Assembly: GCF_022695515.1 (NCBI RefSeq)
Contig: NZ_JALDPT010000005.1
Span: 62,001-126,000 of the forward strand
Reading direction: 5' to 3'
From: Phenylobacterium aquaticum
GTDB taxonomy: Bacteria > Pseudomonadota > Alphaproteobacteria > Caulobacterales > Caulobacteraceae
DNA length: 64,000 bases
A model generated the notes under the pieces. It was not told the DNA's origin and did not search any database. It worked only from the letters and a program-made list of their open reading frames with translations. Shown piece after piece: positions 8,440 to 16,422 of the stretch (position 1 is its first letter; each line of letters starts with the position of its first letter). The position numbers and the translations under genes are program-made.

Positions 8440-9081
8440 CTAGCGATAGACGACGTCGTCGCGGTTCTCTTTCTTGAACTCGTAGAGGTTCGACCAGATG
8501 ATCTCGCCGTACTCCATGTCGAGCAGCTCGAAGGTGTACTGGCTGAAGCGCGAGGTGACGCCGGTCTTGGTGTCGACGGCGTCGCGGGTGCCGATCCGGC
8601 CGACCAGGCGATAGTCCGCCCCGGCCTGGGCCTTGGTGCGGCCGGTGGTGCCGACATCGACCTTGCCCGAATCCTTCAGGTCGCGCTCTTCCTCCACCGC
8701 CGCGGCGTATTCACGGCCGATGAACCGCATGCGGCCCTGGGCGGAGCGGATCAGATTGACCCGGATGCGGTCGGTGATCAGGGCCTTGTCGATGATCTCC
8801 GAGCTCTCGTTCCGGAAGAACTTCGGATCGACGATGATGCGCGGCGGCGTCGGCCGGTTCATCAGCTCCGGGACGGTCAGCAGATCGCGGACCATGGCGT
8901 CGCTCATCGAGACGATGTCCTGGCTCTCGGTGCCCACCCCCTTCACGCCGTCCGGCGAGGTGGTGTCCCTGTAGACCGTGGCCGAGCCCTGGGGCTTCAG
9001 CTTGGGCGCGGCGAGCGCCGGCCCGACGGCGCTCAGCGCCAGGAGTGCGGCGAACGCCGCGGAGATGGACTTGGATGACAT
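8440..9081 (-). CDS. LpoB-family protein (penicillin-binding protein activator type), without lipobox
   Basis: A 213-residue exported protein that follows the LpoB/TIGR02722 family in order: GVGTESQDIVSMSDAMVRDLL, PPRIIVDPKFFRNESSEIID, LITDRIRVNLIRSAQGRMRFIGREYA, GADYRLVGRIGTRDAV, and the ending LDMEYGEIIWSNLYEFKKE followed by DDVVYR. LpoB in E. coli is an outer-membrane lipoprotein that activates the peptidoglycan synthase PBP1b. Here the signal sequence (AALLALSAVGPALAAP) has no cysteine, so the protein should be periplasmic rather than lipid-anchored, which would change how it reaches a synthase. The COG3014-like and YcfL-like genes follow directly. PBP activation itself is an extrapolation. 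Confidence 0.85.
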   Translation of the reverse strand: MSSKSISAAFAALLALSAVGPALAAPKLKPQGSATVYRDTTSPDGVKGVGTESQDIVSMSDAMVRDLLTVPELMNRPTPPRIIVDPKFFRNESSEIIDKALITDRIRVNLIRSAQGRMRFIGREYAAAVEEERDLKDSGKVDVGTTGRTKAQAGADYRLVGRIGTRDAVDTKTGVTSRFSQYTFELLDMEYGEIIWSNLYEFKKENRDDVVYR

Positions 9082-9165
9082 GGTCGCCCTCTTGGCGGCG
9101 GCCTCCGCGCACGGGGCCGGAAAGAACCCCGGCCGCGCCCAGGCGCAGCCGGGAGGGTCAGGAGA

Positions 9166-9681
9166 TCACTGCGCCGAGGCGGCCTGCAGGGCCGGCATGT
9201 AGGCGGTCTGGAATTCCGGATAGATCGCGTAGGTCGCGTCCAGAATCTTCTGGTACTCGGGATTGGTCGAGTAGTTGACGTACATGTAGACGGCCATGTC
9301 CTGCAGCGAGTTGAAGCTGAGGTCGGTGGACGAGCGCAGATATTCCTCGCCCCCGATGGACTTCAGCGCGATCGAACGGCCCATGGCCTCGCCCGCCTTC
9401 TTGCCCAGAAAGCCGCCGACGAAGGGCACGTTCTCCATGGCCTTCTGACCGGCGTAGTTGCCGGCCATGGAGCCGATCTGGCCCGCCGCCTTGACCTGCA
9501 TGGACTTGGTCACCCAGCCCGCGGTCACCCCGTCGGAGGTGAAGGGCGAGGCGTATTTGCCGGCCGAGCCCTCGATCGGGGTCGGCGCCTTCAGCTGCGT
9601 CGGCGCCGAGATCTTGGGCGCGCCCCAGGCGGCCAGCATCAGGGCGCTGAGCGCCACGGCAGGAACATAGATCTTCTTCAT
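9166..9681 (-). CDS. exported protein of unknown function, first gene of the LpoB/YcfL cluster
   Basis: A 171-residue protein with a signal peptide (VPAVALSALMLAAWGAP), then a Gly/Ala-rich central part (GQIGSMAGNYAGQKAMENVPFVGG and GKKAGEAMGRSIAL, ~65-105) that looks like a glycine-zipper or OMP-like region. A C-terminal helical segment with FNSLQDMAVYMYVNYSTNPEYQKILDATYAIYPEF follows. A lipobox cysteine is lacking: the position where one might be expected reads AWGAP. The ATG at 9681 is chosen because the frame upstream is a low-complexity extension with no homology; a G-rich stretch precedes it. It lies 84 bases before the LpoB-like gene and is probably the promoter-proximal member of the five-gene unit. 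No family is recognised. Confidence 0.7.
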   Translation of the reverse strand: MKKIYVPAVALSALMLAAWGAPKISAPTQLKAPTPIEGSAGKYASPFTSDGVTAGWVTKSMQVKAAGQIGSMAGNYAGQKAMENVPFVGGFLGKKAGEAMGRSIALKSIGGEEYLRSSTDLSFNSLQDMAVYMYVNYSTNPEYQKILDATYAIYPEFQTAYMPALQAASAQ

Positions 9682-9889
9682 GGGGCCCCCCGGCCTGAAC
9701 AGTGTTGCGCCAGCCCCTTCTTGGCCGCGCAGGGTCCTTTGGCGCCGGGGTCCCGGCCGTGACAGGCGACCGGGACGGGGTGCGGGGGACGTCTGGGGGC
9801 GACCCTTGGGGGCGGGTCTAAGCCAGACGGTTGTGGCGGGTTGTCGCAGGCGGCGCATGATCCAAACGGACTATGCCGCGCGCGGATGA

Positions 9890-11584
9890 TCAGGCGGCCT
9901 GGGCCAGTTCCTCGAGGATTTCGCGCCAGTATCTCAGGGCCAGGAAGTGCCCGGTCCCCGGCACGATCTTCACCTCGTGCGCCCGGTCGCCCAGGAAACC
10001 CATGAGGGCCGGCAGGGGGGCGAACTGGTCCTCCTCGCCGTGCCAGATCCGCAGGGGCGCCTTCAGGTCGGCCAGGGTCATGTTGCGGGCGCGCCGGAAC
10101 GCCTTCAGCTCGTCGGCCGCGCCCTGGGTGGTCACCGACAGGGCCTCGGTCACATAGGCGGCCACATAGTCGACCGTCCAGGGATTGGCCTCCAGAAAGG
10201 CCTGATCGCCGGGCGAGCCTGCGGCGGACGAGCGGACGAACCGGCGGATCAGGTTGGCCGAGATGCGCAGCCGCATGATCGAATAGAGGGTCTCCACCAC
10301 CCAGGGATGGCTCTCGATCCTCTGGCGGAACAGGTTGATCGGATCCTGCGGTCCTTCGATCTGAGACGGGCGCGGCGGGCGGCCCGAGATCAGCAGCACG
10401 CACTTGGTCCGGTCACCCAGCCGAACCGCCGTCTGCAGGGCCGAAGGCGCGCCGGACAGCATGCCCCCGATCGCCACCTGATCGAGCTCCAGGCGGTCGC
10501 ACAACTCGACCATGTCGGCGGCGACATTGTCGAAGCTGTAGTCGGGATGCGGATCGGAGCCGCCAAATCCCGGGCGGTCGGCGCAGATCACCTGGACCCC
10601 CAGGCGCCGGGCGTGTTCGGACAGGCCGGGCGGCAGCAACGACGAGCCCAGCCCCTCGTGGAACATCAGCACCACGCGATCCTGGCGGGGTCCGTAGGCG
10701 CGATAGGTGAGGCGCCGGCCGTCTGAGAGCGCCAGGGCCTCGATCGGCGGGGACGCCAGGCCGGGCCCGGGTCGGGCCGCGGCGCCGGCCTCGATCAGCC
10801 GGGCCATCTGGGACAGTTCGGCGAGCGCCCGCACCAGGTCGCTCTGGCGCTTCAGGCCCATCTTCTCGAAGATCGAGCGCAGCTGGTTGCGCACCGTATT
10901 GACGCTGACGGCCAATTCGTCGGCGGCGTCCTTCAGATTGCGACCGTCCCTCAGCTTGCGCGCCAGCCGGACCTCCGCCGGGGTGAGGCCAAAGCTTTCC
11001 CGAAGCCCCGTCCACAGCCGCGCCGCCTCCTCGGCCGCCGGGAACACCAGGGCGACGGCCTGGTCGTCGTCAAGCGCCACGGCCCGCCCGCCCAGCTCCG
11101 GCAGGCGCGAGGCCGGGGTCAGATAGGCGAAGCACGGCCCCCGCTCGTCATCGCGCTCCAGCCTCAGGATGGTCTGGCCGTCCGGCTCCTGACGGACGCG
11201 CTCCAGCGCCTGCTCCAGGGCCCAGCTGTTGGCGGGATCGTCGAAGGCCAGGGGCTCGCCAAAGGCCATGCGACCCAGTCCGGCCTCAAGCACCGTGGCC
11301 GCCGTCGCGCCGGCGGCGACCACCCGGCGGCGACGCGACAGCACCAGCCAGGCCGGCTCCGGGGCGACCGCGGCGTCGTCGGCGCGCCCCACCAGGCGGG
11401 CGATCTCCCGGCTCTGGGCCAGTCCCATCTTGGCGGCCGCGGGGACATCGTCGGTGGGCTGAGCCTCGCCGAGCGCCTCGACCAGCTGGTCCCAGCGGTC
11501 GGGATCGGCGGCGATCTGATACATGGCCTCGATGACCAAGGCGATCTCATCGCCGGGGGCGTCGTCACTCCGTGTATCGGGCAT
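9890..11584 (-). CDS. LuxR-type DNA-binding protein fused to an alpha/beta-hydrolase domain lacking the nucleophile
   Basis: A 564-residue fusion. Residues ~1-190 form an unassigned N-terminal region. A LuxR/GerE helix-turn-helix follows at ~198-262 (LTPAEVRLARKLRDGRNLKDAADEL then VNTVRNQLRSIFEKMGLKRQSDLV). An alpha/beta-hydrolase fold occupies ~285-564 (MFHEGLGSS, ADRPGFGGSDPHP, IWHGEEDQFAP, PGTGHFLAL). The family acid and histidine are present (Asp519, His546), but the nucleophile elbow reads GMLSG, placing Leu376 where Ser, Cys or Asp should be. The protein is therefore probably a ligand-sensing regulator rather than an enzyme. Targets are unknown; the neighbouring VOC gene, transcribed the same way from just upstream, is a candidate. 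The start ATG has only a weak upstream purine tract. Confidence 0.85.
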   Translation of the reverse strand: MPDTRSDDAPGDEIALVIEAMYQIAADPDRWDQLVEALGEAQPTDDVPAAAKMGLAQSREIARLVGRADDAAVAPEPAWLVLSRRRRVVAAGATAATVLEAGLGRMAFGEPLAFDDPANSWALEQALERVRQEPDGQTILRLERDDERGPCFAYLTPASRLPELGGRAVALDDDQAVALVFPAAEEAARLWTGLRESFGLTPAEVRLARKLRDGRNLKDAADELAVSVNTVRNQLRSIFEKMGLKRQSDLVRALAELSQMARLIEAGAAARPGPGLASPPIEALALSDGRRLTYRAYGPRQDRVVLMFHEGLGSSLLPPGLSEHARRLGVQVICADRPGFGGSDPHPDYSFDNVAADMVELCDRLELDQVAIGGMLSGAPSALQTAVRLGDRTKCVLLISGRPPRPSQIEGPQDPINLFRQRIESHPWVVETLYSIMRLRISANLIRRFVRSSAAGSPGDQAFLEANPWTVDYVAAYVTEALSVTTQGAADELKAFRRARNMTLADLKAPLRIWHGEEDQFAPLPALMGFLGDRAHEVKIVPGTGHFLALRYWREILEELAQAA

Positions 11585-11634
11585 GGGCCGGGGGAAGCCT
11601 CAATCGAATCCGACCACCTTAGCGGTCCTGGCGG

Positions 11635-12321
11635 CTAAGCCAATGAACCCACGATTGAGGCGCGCTGGGAAAGTTCGATCCAGTTTCCGTCGGGGTCGCG
11701 CACCATCGAGATGCGGGCCGTGGTCCCCAGAGTGGTCGGCGCCATGGCCTCGCGACCGCCTTGGGCCAGGACGCGGGCATGCTCCTCGTCGACCTTGAAG
11801 ACCTGGAAGGTGATGTAGCGCCACCCCTTGCCCGGAAACACCGCATCGGACGGAGCGTCGGGCCGTTCCTCCAGGATCAGCAGGGTCTCGCCGGCGCGAA
11901 AGGCCGCCCCGCCCGGATGGGGCTCCTCGGCCAGGCCAAGCCCCTCGGCGTAGAACTTTCGGTGGGCGGAGAGATCGCGCACGCCCAGCCGGATCCCGAT
12001 CTGGCCGATCCCCTCATGACCGGGCGGAACCAGGGTGACGCGATTTCCGTCGGGATCGGCGAGGCCCCGGGGCGCCGCGAGGCCCGGCCGGGCGATCAGC
12101 AACTCCAGATAGCCGCTGGGCGGATTGTCCGGCAGCGGGTCGGCCATGTGGTTGATCTTCAGCACCGAGCCCAGGGCGTCGTGCCGGTGCTGGTCCTGGC
12201 CGCGGCGGATCTTCAGGACATGATCGAAGGGCACGCCCGCCTCGCCCTGCCAGAAGGCCAGCATGGGCTCGAGGCTGTTGGTCGACAGGCCGATATCGAC
12301 ACGCGGCTTGGCCAGATCCAT
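11635..12321 (-). CDS. VOC-family (glyoxalase/dioxygenase superfamily) two-domain protein
   Basis: A 228-residue protein made of two vicinal-oxygen-chelate modules, roughly 1-110 and 112-225. The second is clearer: IGIRLGVRDLSAHRKFYAEGLGL (start of the beta-alpha-beta module), GETLLILEE, WRYITFQVFKVDEEHARVLAQGG and RDPDGNWIEL with its metal-ligand glutamate. The first ends in LADPDGNRVTLVP. Such proteins are lyases, isomerases or dioxygenases, or carry resistance functions; the substrate is not evident. The longer open frame upstream is rejected: the ATG at 12321 follows GGGGAGGGG, a strong ribosome-binding site. It is divergent from the quinone-oxidoreductase gene, and the 108-base gap between them holds a palindromic operator candidate. 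Confidence 0.82.
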   Translation of the reverse strand: MDLAKPRVDIGLSTNSLEPMLAFWQGEAGVPFDHVLKIRRGQDQHRHDALGSVLKINHMADPLPDNPPSGYLELLIARPGLAAPRGLADPDGNRVTLVPPGHEGIGQIGIRLGVRDLSAHRKFYAEGLGLAEEPHPGGAAFRAGETLLILEERPDAPSDAVFPGKGWRYITFQVFKVDEEHARVLAQGGREAMAPTTLGTTARISMVRDPDGNWIELSQRASIVGSLA

Positions 12322-12395
12322 CGGCCCCTCCCCTAAGGCTGCCGGATTAGATTTCTTGGGCTTGCCCGTGATCGGCCAGCGTGACAAGCCTGCGT

Positions 12396-12411
12396 TCGAA
12401 CATTTGTTTGA
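12396..12411. promoter_or_regulatory. palindromic operator candidate TCGAAC-N4-GTTTGA
   Basis: A 16-bp near-perfect palindrome (one mismatch between arms) 18 bases before the start codon of the quinone-oxidoreductase gene. It shares its consensus TCRAAC-N4-GTTTGA with the site at 47896-47911 before the transhydrogenase genes. The form is typical of TetR-type operators. The regulator is unknown. Confidence 0.5.
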
Positions 12412-12429
12412 TTGATTAGGAGGCGCATC

Positions 12430-13395
12430 ATGAAGGCTGCGGTCTATTACGAGAACGGCGGTCCCGAGGTCCTGAAGTACGAGGACGTTCCGGATCCGCA
12501 GCTCCACCCCAAGGGCGTGATCATCAAGGTCGAGGCCATCGCCATCGAGGGCGGTGACACCCTGAACCGCTGGCGCGGCCCGCTGATGACCAACCCGCAC
12601 GTGGTCGGCTATCAGGCGGCCGGCGAGATCATTGCGGTCGGCGACGAGGTCACCCATCTGCGCGTCGGCCAGAAGGTCGCCACCGTCAACAACTGGGGCA
12701 GCCACGCGGCCCTGCGCTCCGTCCCCGCCCGCAACTGCTGGCCGATCCCGGACGGCTATGACGTCCAGAAGGCCGCCGCCATTCCGGTGACCTTCGGCAC
12801 CGCCCATGACTGCCTGTTCGAGTACGGCCGCATGAAGGCCGGCGAGACCGTGCTGGTCCAGGCCGGCGCGTCCGGCGTCGGCGTCGCCGCCATTCAGCTG
12901 GCCAAGCGGGCCGGCGCGGGCCTGATCCTGGCCACCGCCTCCTCGGACGAGCGGCTGGAAAAGCTGAAGCGCCTCGGCCTCGACCAGGGCATCAACTACG
13001 TGAAGAACGAAGTGCCCAAGGAGGTCATGCGCCTGACCGACAACAAGGGCGCCAATGTCGTCGTCGACTCGGTCGGCGGCGCCACCCTGCAGGGCTCGAT
13101 CAACAGCCTGGCCTATCGCGGCCGCGTCTCAATGGTCGGCGCCGCCGGCCGCGAGCCGATGGTCGTCGATGTCGGCTCGATGATGGGCGGCAACCGCTCG
13201 CTGTCGGGGGTTTTCCTGGGCGCCGAGATCATGACCGACCGGGTCCATGACATGATCCAGACCCTGATCGAGGACGCCGCCAAGGGCGAACTGGAAGTCG
13301 TCATCGACAAGGTCTTCCCCCTGTCCGACGCCGCCGGGGCGCATGCCTATATCGAAAGCCGCGCCGCCGTCGGCCGCGTGGTGCTGGTTCCGTAA
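12430..13395 (+). CDS. zinc-independent quinone oxidoreductase-type MDR enzyme
   Basis: A 321-residue medium-chain dehydrogenase/reductase. The N-terminal GroES-like domain starts MKAAVYYENGGPEVLKYEDVPDP, and the cofactor domain has the Rossmann loop GASGVGVAAIQLAKRAGAGLI at ~150 and DSVGGATLQGSI at ~215. It lacks the structural-zinc cysteine cluster of alcohol dehydrogenases, pointing to an NADPH-dependent quinone or enone reductase (QOR-like). The start ATG has a perfect AGGAGG eight bases upstream. It is the first gene of a plus-strand set that continues, after a palindromic repeat, with an alpha/beta hydrolase and an SDR. A 16-bp palindrome overlaps its promoter region. The substrate is unknown. 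Confidence 0.88.
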   Translation: MKAAVYYENGGPEVLKYEDVPDPQLHPKGVIIKVEAIAIEGGDTLNRWRGPLMTNPHVVGYQAAGEIIAVGDEVTHLRVGQKVATVNNWGSHAALRSVPARNCWPIPDGYDVQKAAAIPVTFGTAHDCLFEYGRMKAGETVLVQAGASGVGVAAIQLAKRAGAGLILATASSDERLEKLKRLGLDQGINYVKNEVPKEVMRLTDNKGANVVVDSVGGATLQGSINSLAYRGRVSMVGAAGREPMVVDVGSMMGGNRSLSGVFLGAEIMTDRVHDMIQTLIEDAAKGELEVVIDKVFPLSDAAGAHAYIESRAAVGRVVLVP

Positions 13396-13405
13396 GGAAG
13401 CGGTT

Positions 13406-13528
13406 GCTCCCCCGCTGGGGGAGCTGTCCGCGCAGCGGACTGAGGGGGACTTTGACTCCGCGCCGGAGTTGAGGCCCCCTCCGTCTCGCCGCTGACGCGG
13501 CGATCCACCTCCCCCAAGAGGGGAGGAA
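13406..13528. repeat. palindromic intergenic repeat, CTCCCCC family
   Basis: Second copy of the type at 3691-3833: GCTCCCCCGCTGGGGGAGC hairpin, GTCCGCGCAGCGGAC hairpin, TGAGGGGG, then after ~35 bases CCCCCTCCG, a GCCGCTGACGCGGC hairpin and CCACCTCCCCCAAGAGGGGAGG. It separates two co-directional genes, so it may attenuate or stabilise the transcript. Confidence 0.75.
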
Positions 13529-13547
13529 CAAAGGAACGAGGAAACCC

Positions 13548-14381
13548 ATGCCCAAGGCCCGCAACGGCGCCGTCGAGCTTGAATACGAAGTCTTCGGCGA
13601 CGGTCCTGAGACCATCCTGCTGATCAACGGCCTGGGCTCGCAGATGACCCGCTGGCCGGAGGCGTTCTGCGCCAAGCTCACGGCCAGGGGCTACCGCGCC
13701 GTCCGCTTCGACAATCGCGACACCGGCCTCTCCACCTGGTTCCAGCCGGGCGAGACCTATGCGCTCTCCGACATGGCCGCCGACGCCATGGCGGTTCTGG
13801 ACGCCGTGGGCGCGGACAAGGCCCACATCGCCGGGGTCTCAATGGGCGGCATGATCACCCAGGCGGTGGCGATCGGGCATGCCGACCGCACGCTCTCGCT
13901 CACCTCGATCATGTCGGCGACCGGCGCCCCGGGCACGCTCGATCCGACGCCGGAAGCGGGCGCGGTGCTGACTGAGGCCGGTCCTGATCCCAAGGCCGAT
14001 TTCGACGCCTTCATCGCCTTCCAGGTCCGGAACGCAGAGGTGATCGGCAGCCCCGCCTATCCCTGGCCCGCGGGTGCGCTCCGCAACCGCGCCGTGGCCG
14101 AATACACCCGCGCCTTCAACCCGACCGGCAGCGCCCGCCAGATGGGCGCGATCCGCGGCGACGGCGACCGCACCGCGCGGCTCGGCCAGCTCAGGGTCCC
14201 GGCCGTCGTGCTGCACGGCGCCGACGACCCCCTGGTCCCGTTGAAGGGCGGCGAGGCCACAGCCGCCGCCATTCCCGGCGCGGAGCTGCGGGTGATCCCC
14301 GGCATGGGCCACGACCTGCCGCCGGCCCTGTTCGACATCGTCGCCGACGCGATCCTGGCCGCCGCCGCGCGCGCCAACTGA
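13548..14381 (+). CDS. alpha/beta hydrolase
   Basis: A 277-residue alpha/beta-hydrolase with strand [14 protein letters not shown] (oxyanion region), [10 protein letters not shown], nucleophile elbow GVSMGG (Ser ~99), acid [10 protein letters not shown] and terminal histidine MGHDLP. The DNRDTGLS and GVSMGG motifs are typical of a large group of bacterial esterases/hydrolases found with aromatic or steroid degradation genes and sometimes annotated as 3-oxoadipate enol-lactonase-like. No signal peptide is visible. A GAGGAAACCC site precedes the ATG. It lies between a quinone oxidoreductase and an SDR gene and may share their pathway; the compound is not evident. Confidence 0.88.
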   Translation: MPKARNGAVELEYEVFGDGPETILLINGLGSQMTRWPEAFCAKLTARGYRAVRFDNRDTGLSTWFQPGETYALSDMAADAMAVLDAVGADKAHIAGVSMGGMITQAVAIGHADRTLSLTSIMSATGAPGTLDPTPEAGAVLTEAGPDPKADFDAFIAFQVRNAEVIGSPAYPWPAGALRNRAVAEYTRAFNPTGSARQMGAIRGDGDRTARLGQLRVPAVVLHGADDPLVPLKGGEATAAAIPGAELRVIPGMGHDLPPALFDIVADAILAAAARAN

Positions 14382-14407
14382 ACCTGAAAGACCAGAAGGA
14401 AACGACC

Positions 14408-15193
14408 ATGGGACGTCTGACCGGCCGCACGGCCATCATCACCGGCGCGGGCTCCGGAATCGGCCGGGCGAGCGCGATCCTGTTCGCCCAGGAAGGCGCC
14501 AATCTCGTCATCGCCGACAAGGCCGAGACGGTGCATGAGACCGCCCAGATGGTGAAGGACGCCGGCGGCAAGGTCGTCTCGCTCACCGGCGACGCCGGCG
14601 AGGAGGCCTTTGTCGAAAGCCTGGTCGCTGCGGCGGTCAAGGAGTTCGGGTCCCTCGACGTGGCCTGGGCCAATGCCGGCATCTCCGGCGGCTGGACGCC
14701 CTTCGAGGAACAGGACGCCGCCTTCTGGGCCGAGGTCCTGCGGGTCAATCTGATCGGCGCCTTCCTCCTGGTGAAGCATGCCTCCAAGGTGATGATCCCC
14801 AAGGGCAAGGGCTCGATCATCTGCACGGCCTCGGTGGCCGGCATCCGCTCGGGCGCCGGCGGCTCGCCCTATTCGGCCTCCAAGGCCGGCGTGATCAGCT
14901 TGGCCCAGACTGCCGCGAATGAGTTCTATGGCGCCGGCGTGCGGGTCAACGCCATCGCGCCTGGCCTGATCGAGACCGGCATGACCAAGCCGATCTTCGA
15001 CGGCGCGCGGGCCCGCGGCAATGAGGACAAGATCGGCCAGCTGAACCCGATGACCCGCTACGGCGTGCCGTCGGAGATCGCCCACGCCGCCCTGTTCCTG
15101 GCTTCGGACGACGCATCCTACGTCAACGGCCAGGTCATCGCGGTGGACGGCGGCCTTTCCAGCTCCCACCCGGTCGTGCGCCGCAAGAAGTGA
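14408..15193 (+). CDS. SDR-family oxidoreductase
   Basis: A 261-residue classical short-chain dehydrogenase: cofactor motif TGAGSGIG at ~14-21, ADKAE after strand 2 (an acidic residue there favours NAD over NADP), NAGISGG at ~92, catalytic Ser in CTASVAG (~139) and YSASKAG with Tyr/Lys at ~154/158. The C-terminus ends [15 protein letters not shown], normal for the family. It should oxidise or reduce a secondary alcohol/ketone. AGAAGGAAACGACC precedes the ATG. It follows the hydrolase gene by 26 bases, and its stop overlaps the GTG start of the first histidine phosphatase by four bases, so these genes are one transcription unit. Confidence 0.92.
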   Translation: MGRLTGRTAIITGAGSGIGRASAILFAQEGANLVIADKAETVHETAQMVKDAGGKVVSLTGDAGEEAFVESLVAAAVKEFGSLDVAWANAGISGGWTPFEEQDAAFWAEVLRVNLIGAFLLVKHASKVMIPKGKGSIICTASVAGIRSGAGGSPYSASKAGVISLAQTAANEFYGAGVRVNAIAPGLIETGMTKPIFDGARARGNEDKIGQLNPMTRYGVPSEIAHAALFLASDDASYVNGQVIAVDGGLSSSHPVVRRKK

Positions 15194-15777
15194 TCTACCT
15201 CCTGCGTCACGGGCAGACGGACTACAACGCCGAGGGTCGGCTCCAGGGCCAACTGGAATCGACCTTGACGCCGCATGGCGAGGCCCAGGTCCGGGCCATG
15301 GCCGATCTCCTGAAGACGGAGATCGGCGATCCGGAGGGCTGGCGCATCCTGGCCAGTCCGCTGAAGCGCACCCGCCAAAGCGCCGCCATCGTCGGCGCCG
15401 CCCTGGGCCTGGAGGTGGAGATCGCCCCGGCCCTGATCGAGGTCGGCTGCGGCGCCTGGGAGGGCGAGCTCTACGCCGACCTGCGCGCCCGCGAGCCCGA
15501 GGCCTTCAACGCGCCGGACTGGTTCTTCCAGGCGCCCGGCGGCGAGCGCTTCGCCGACATGGCCGGGCGCATTGATCCCTGGTTCGCCAGCCTGCCGCCG
15601 GAGGCCGAACGCCGGCTGATCGTGGTCTGCCACGGCATTTCCGGGACCTTCGTCCGCCGCGCCTATCTGGGCCTGACCGAGGCCGAGACGATCCGCCAGG
15701 AGACGCCCCAGGACGCCATCTTCCGCCTGGCCGGCGGGGTGAGCGAACGCCTGGCCTGCGCCCCGGTCGCCGCATGA
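15190..15777 (+). CDS. histidine phosphatase family protein (first of a tandem pair)
   Basis: A 195-residue phosphoglycerate-mutase-like phosphatase. The catalytic RHGQT sits at residues 6-10 (phospho-acceptor His7), followed by N-E-G-R-L-Q-G, the [10 protein letters not shown] arginine motif at ~57, the acid in [13 protein letters not shown] and the second histidine in VVCHGISG (~150). It probably dephosphorylates a small metabolite; alpha-ribazole, phosphoglycerate and nucleotide phosphates are all known substrates in the family. The start is GTG, overlapping the SDR stop as GTGA. Its own stop overlaps the next gene as ATGA. The neighbour is a clear paralog, so the pair arose by tandem duplication. 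Confidence 0.9.
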   Translation: MIYLLRHGQTDYNAEGRLQGQLESTLTPHGEAQVRAMADLLKTEIGDPEGWRILASPLKRTRQSAAIVGAALGLEVEIAPALIEVGCGAWEGELYADLRAREPEAFNAPDWFFQAPGGERFADMAGRIDPWFASLPPEAERRLIVVCHGISGTFVRRAYLGLTEAETIRQETPQDAIFRLAGGVSERLACAPVAA

Positions 15778-16349
15778 TCTATCTGGTCCGCCACGGCCAG
15801 ACGGTCTTCAACGCCGAGGGCCGGCTGCAGGGCCATGTCGATTCGCCCCTGACCGAACTCGGCCGCGACCAGGCCCGCCAGGCCGGGGCGGCATTGGCCC
15901 GCCTTACCGAGGGCGGCGCCGGCTGGCGGATCATCTCAAGCCCGCTCGGCCGGGCGCAGGACACCGCCGAAGCCATCCGCCAGGCCCTCGGCGCCCCGGC
16001 GATCGAGACCGACGACCGCCTGATCGAGCTGTCCTGGGGGGAATGGGACGGCCGGCTGCGCGCCGATCTGAAGGCTCAACATCCTGAGGCCTTCGGCGAG
16101 ACTGGCTGGGCCTTCACCGCCCCGATCGGCGAAAGCTTCGAAGCCGCCCGCGCCCGCCTTGGCGGCTGGCTCGGCGCCCTGCCCCCCGAGCCCGAACGCC
16201 GGATCATCGCCGTCAGCCACGGCGTCTCCGGCCGCATCCTGCGCGGCGTCTACGCCAACCTACCCCGGGCCGAGACCCTGGCCCAGGCCGTGCCGCAGGA
16301 CGCGACCTTCCGCCTGTCCGGCGGGGCGATCGAGCGGCTGGACTTCTAA
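15774..16349 (+). CDS. histidine phosphatase family protein (second of a tandem pair)
   Basis: A 191-residue paralog of the preceding gene. It opens [20 protein letters not shown] and keeps the SPLGRAQDTA arginine motif, LIELSWGEWDG and VSHGVSG with the second catalytic histidine. Both proteins share the same gap pattern and the same ending (PQDA.FRL.GG..ERL). Residue differences around the active site (SWGEWDG against GCGAWEG) suggest different substrates. Its ATG overlaps the preceding stop as ATGA, so translation is probably coupled. It closes the 12.4-16.3 kb plus-strand set. Confidence 0.9.
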   Translation: MIYLVRHGQTVFNAEGRLQGHVDSPLTELGRDQARQAGAALARLTEGGAGWRIISSPLGRAQDTAEAIRQALGAPAIETDDRLIELSWGEWDGRLRADLKAQHPEAFGETGWAFTAPIGESFEAARARLGGWLGALPPEPERRIIAVSHGVSGRILRGVYANLPRAETLAQAVPQDATFRLSGGAIERLDF

Positions 16350-16422
16350 GCGATAGCCCAACCTCGGGTTGACCGATATTGCACGAGGGCAGATGTCTTC
16401 AGGGGCTTCTTGGGGGACCGGC

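Noticed and set aside
11635..12807. Longer start for the VOC gene giving 390 residues
   Set aside because: The extension overlaps the divergent oxidoreductase gene and its promoter; the ATG at 12321 has a strong ribosome-binding site.
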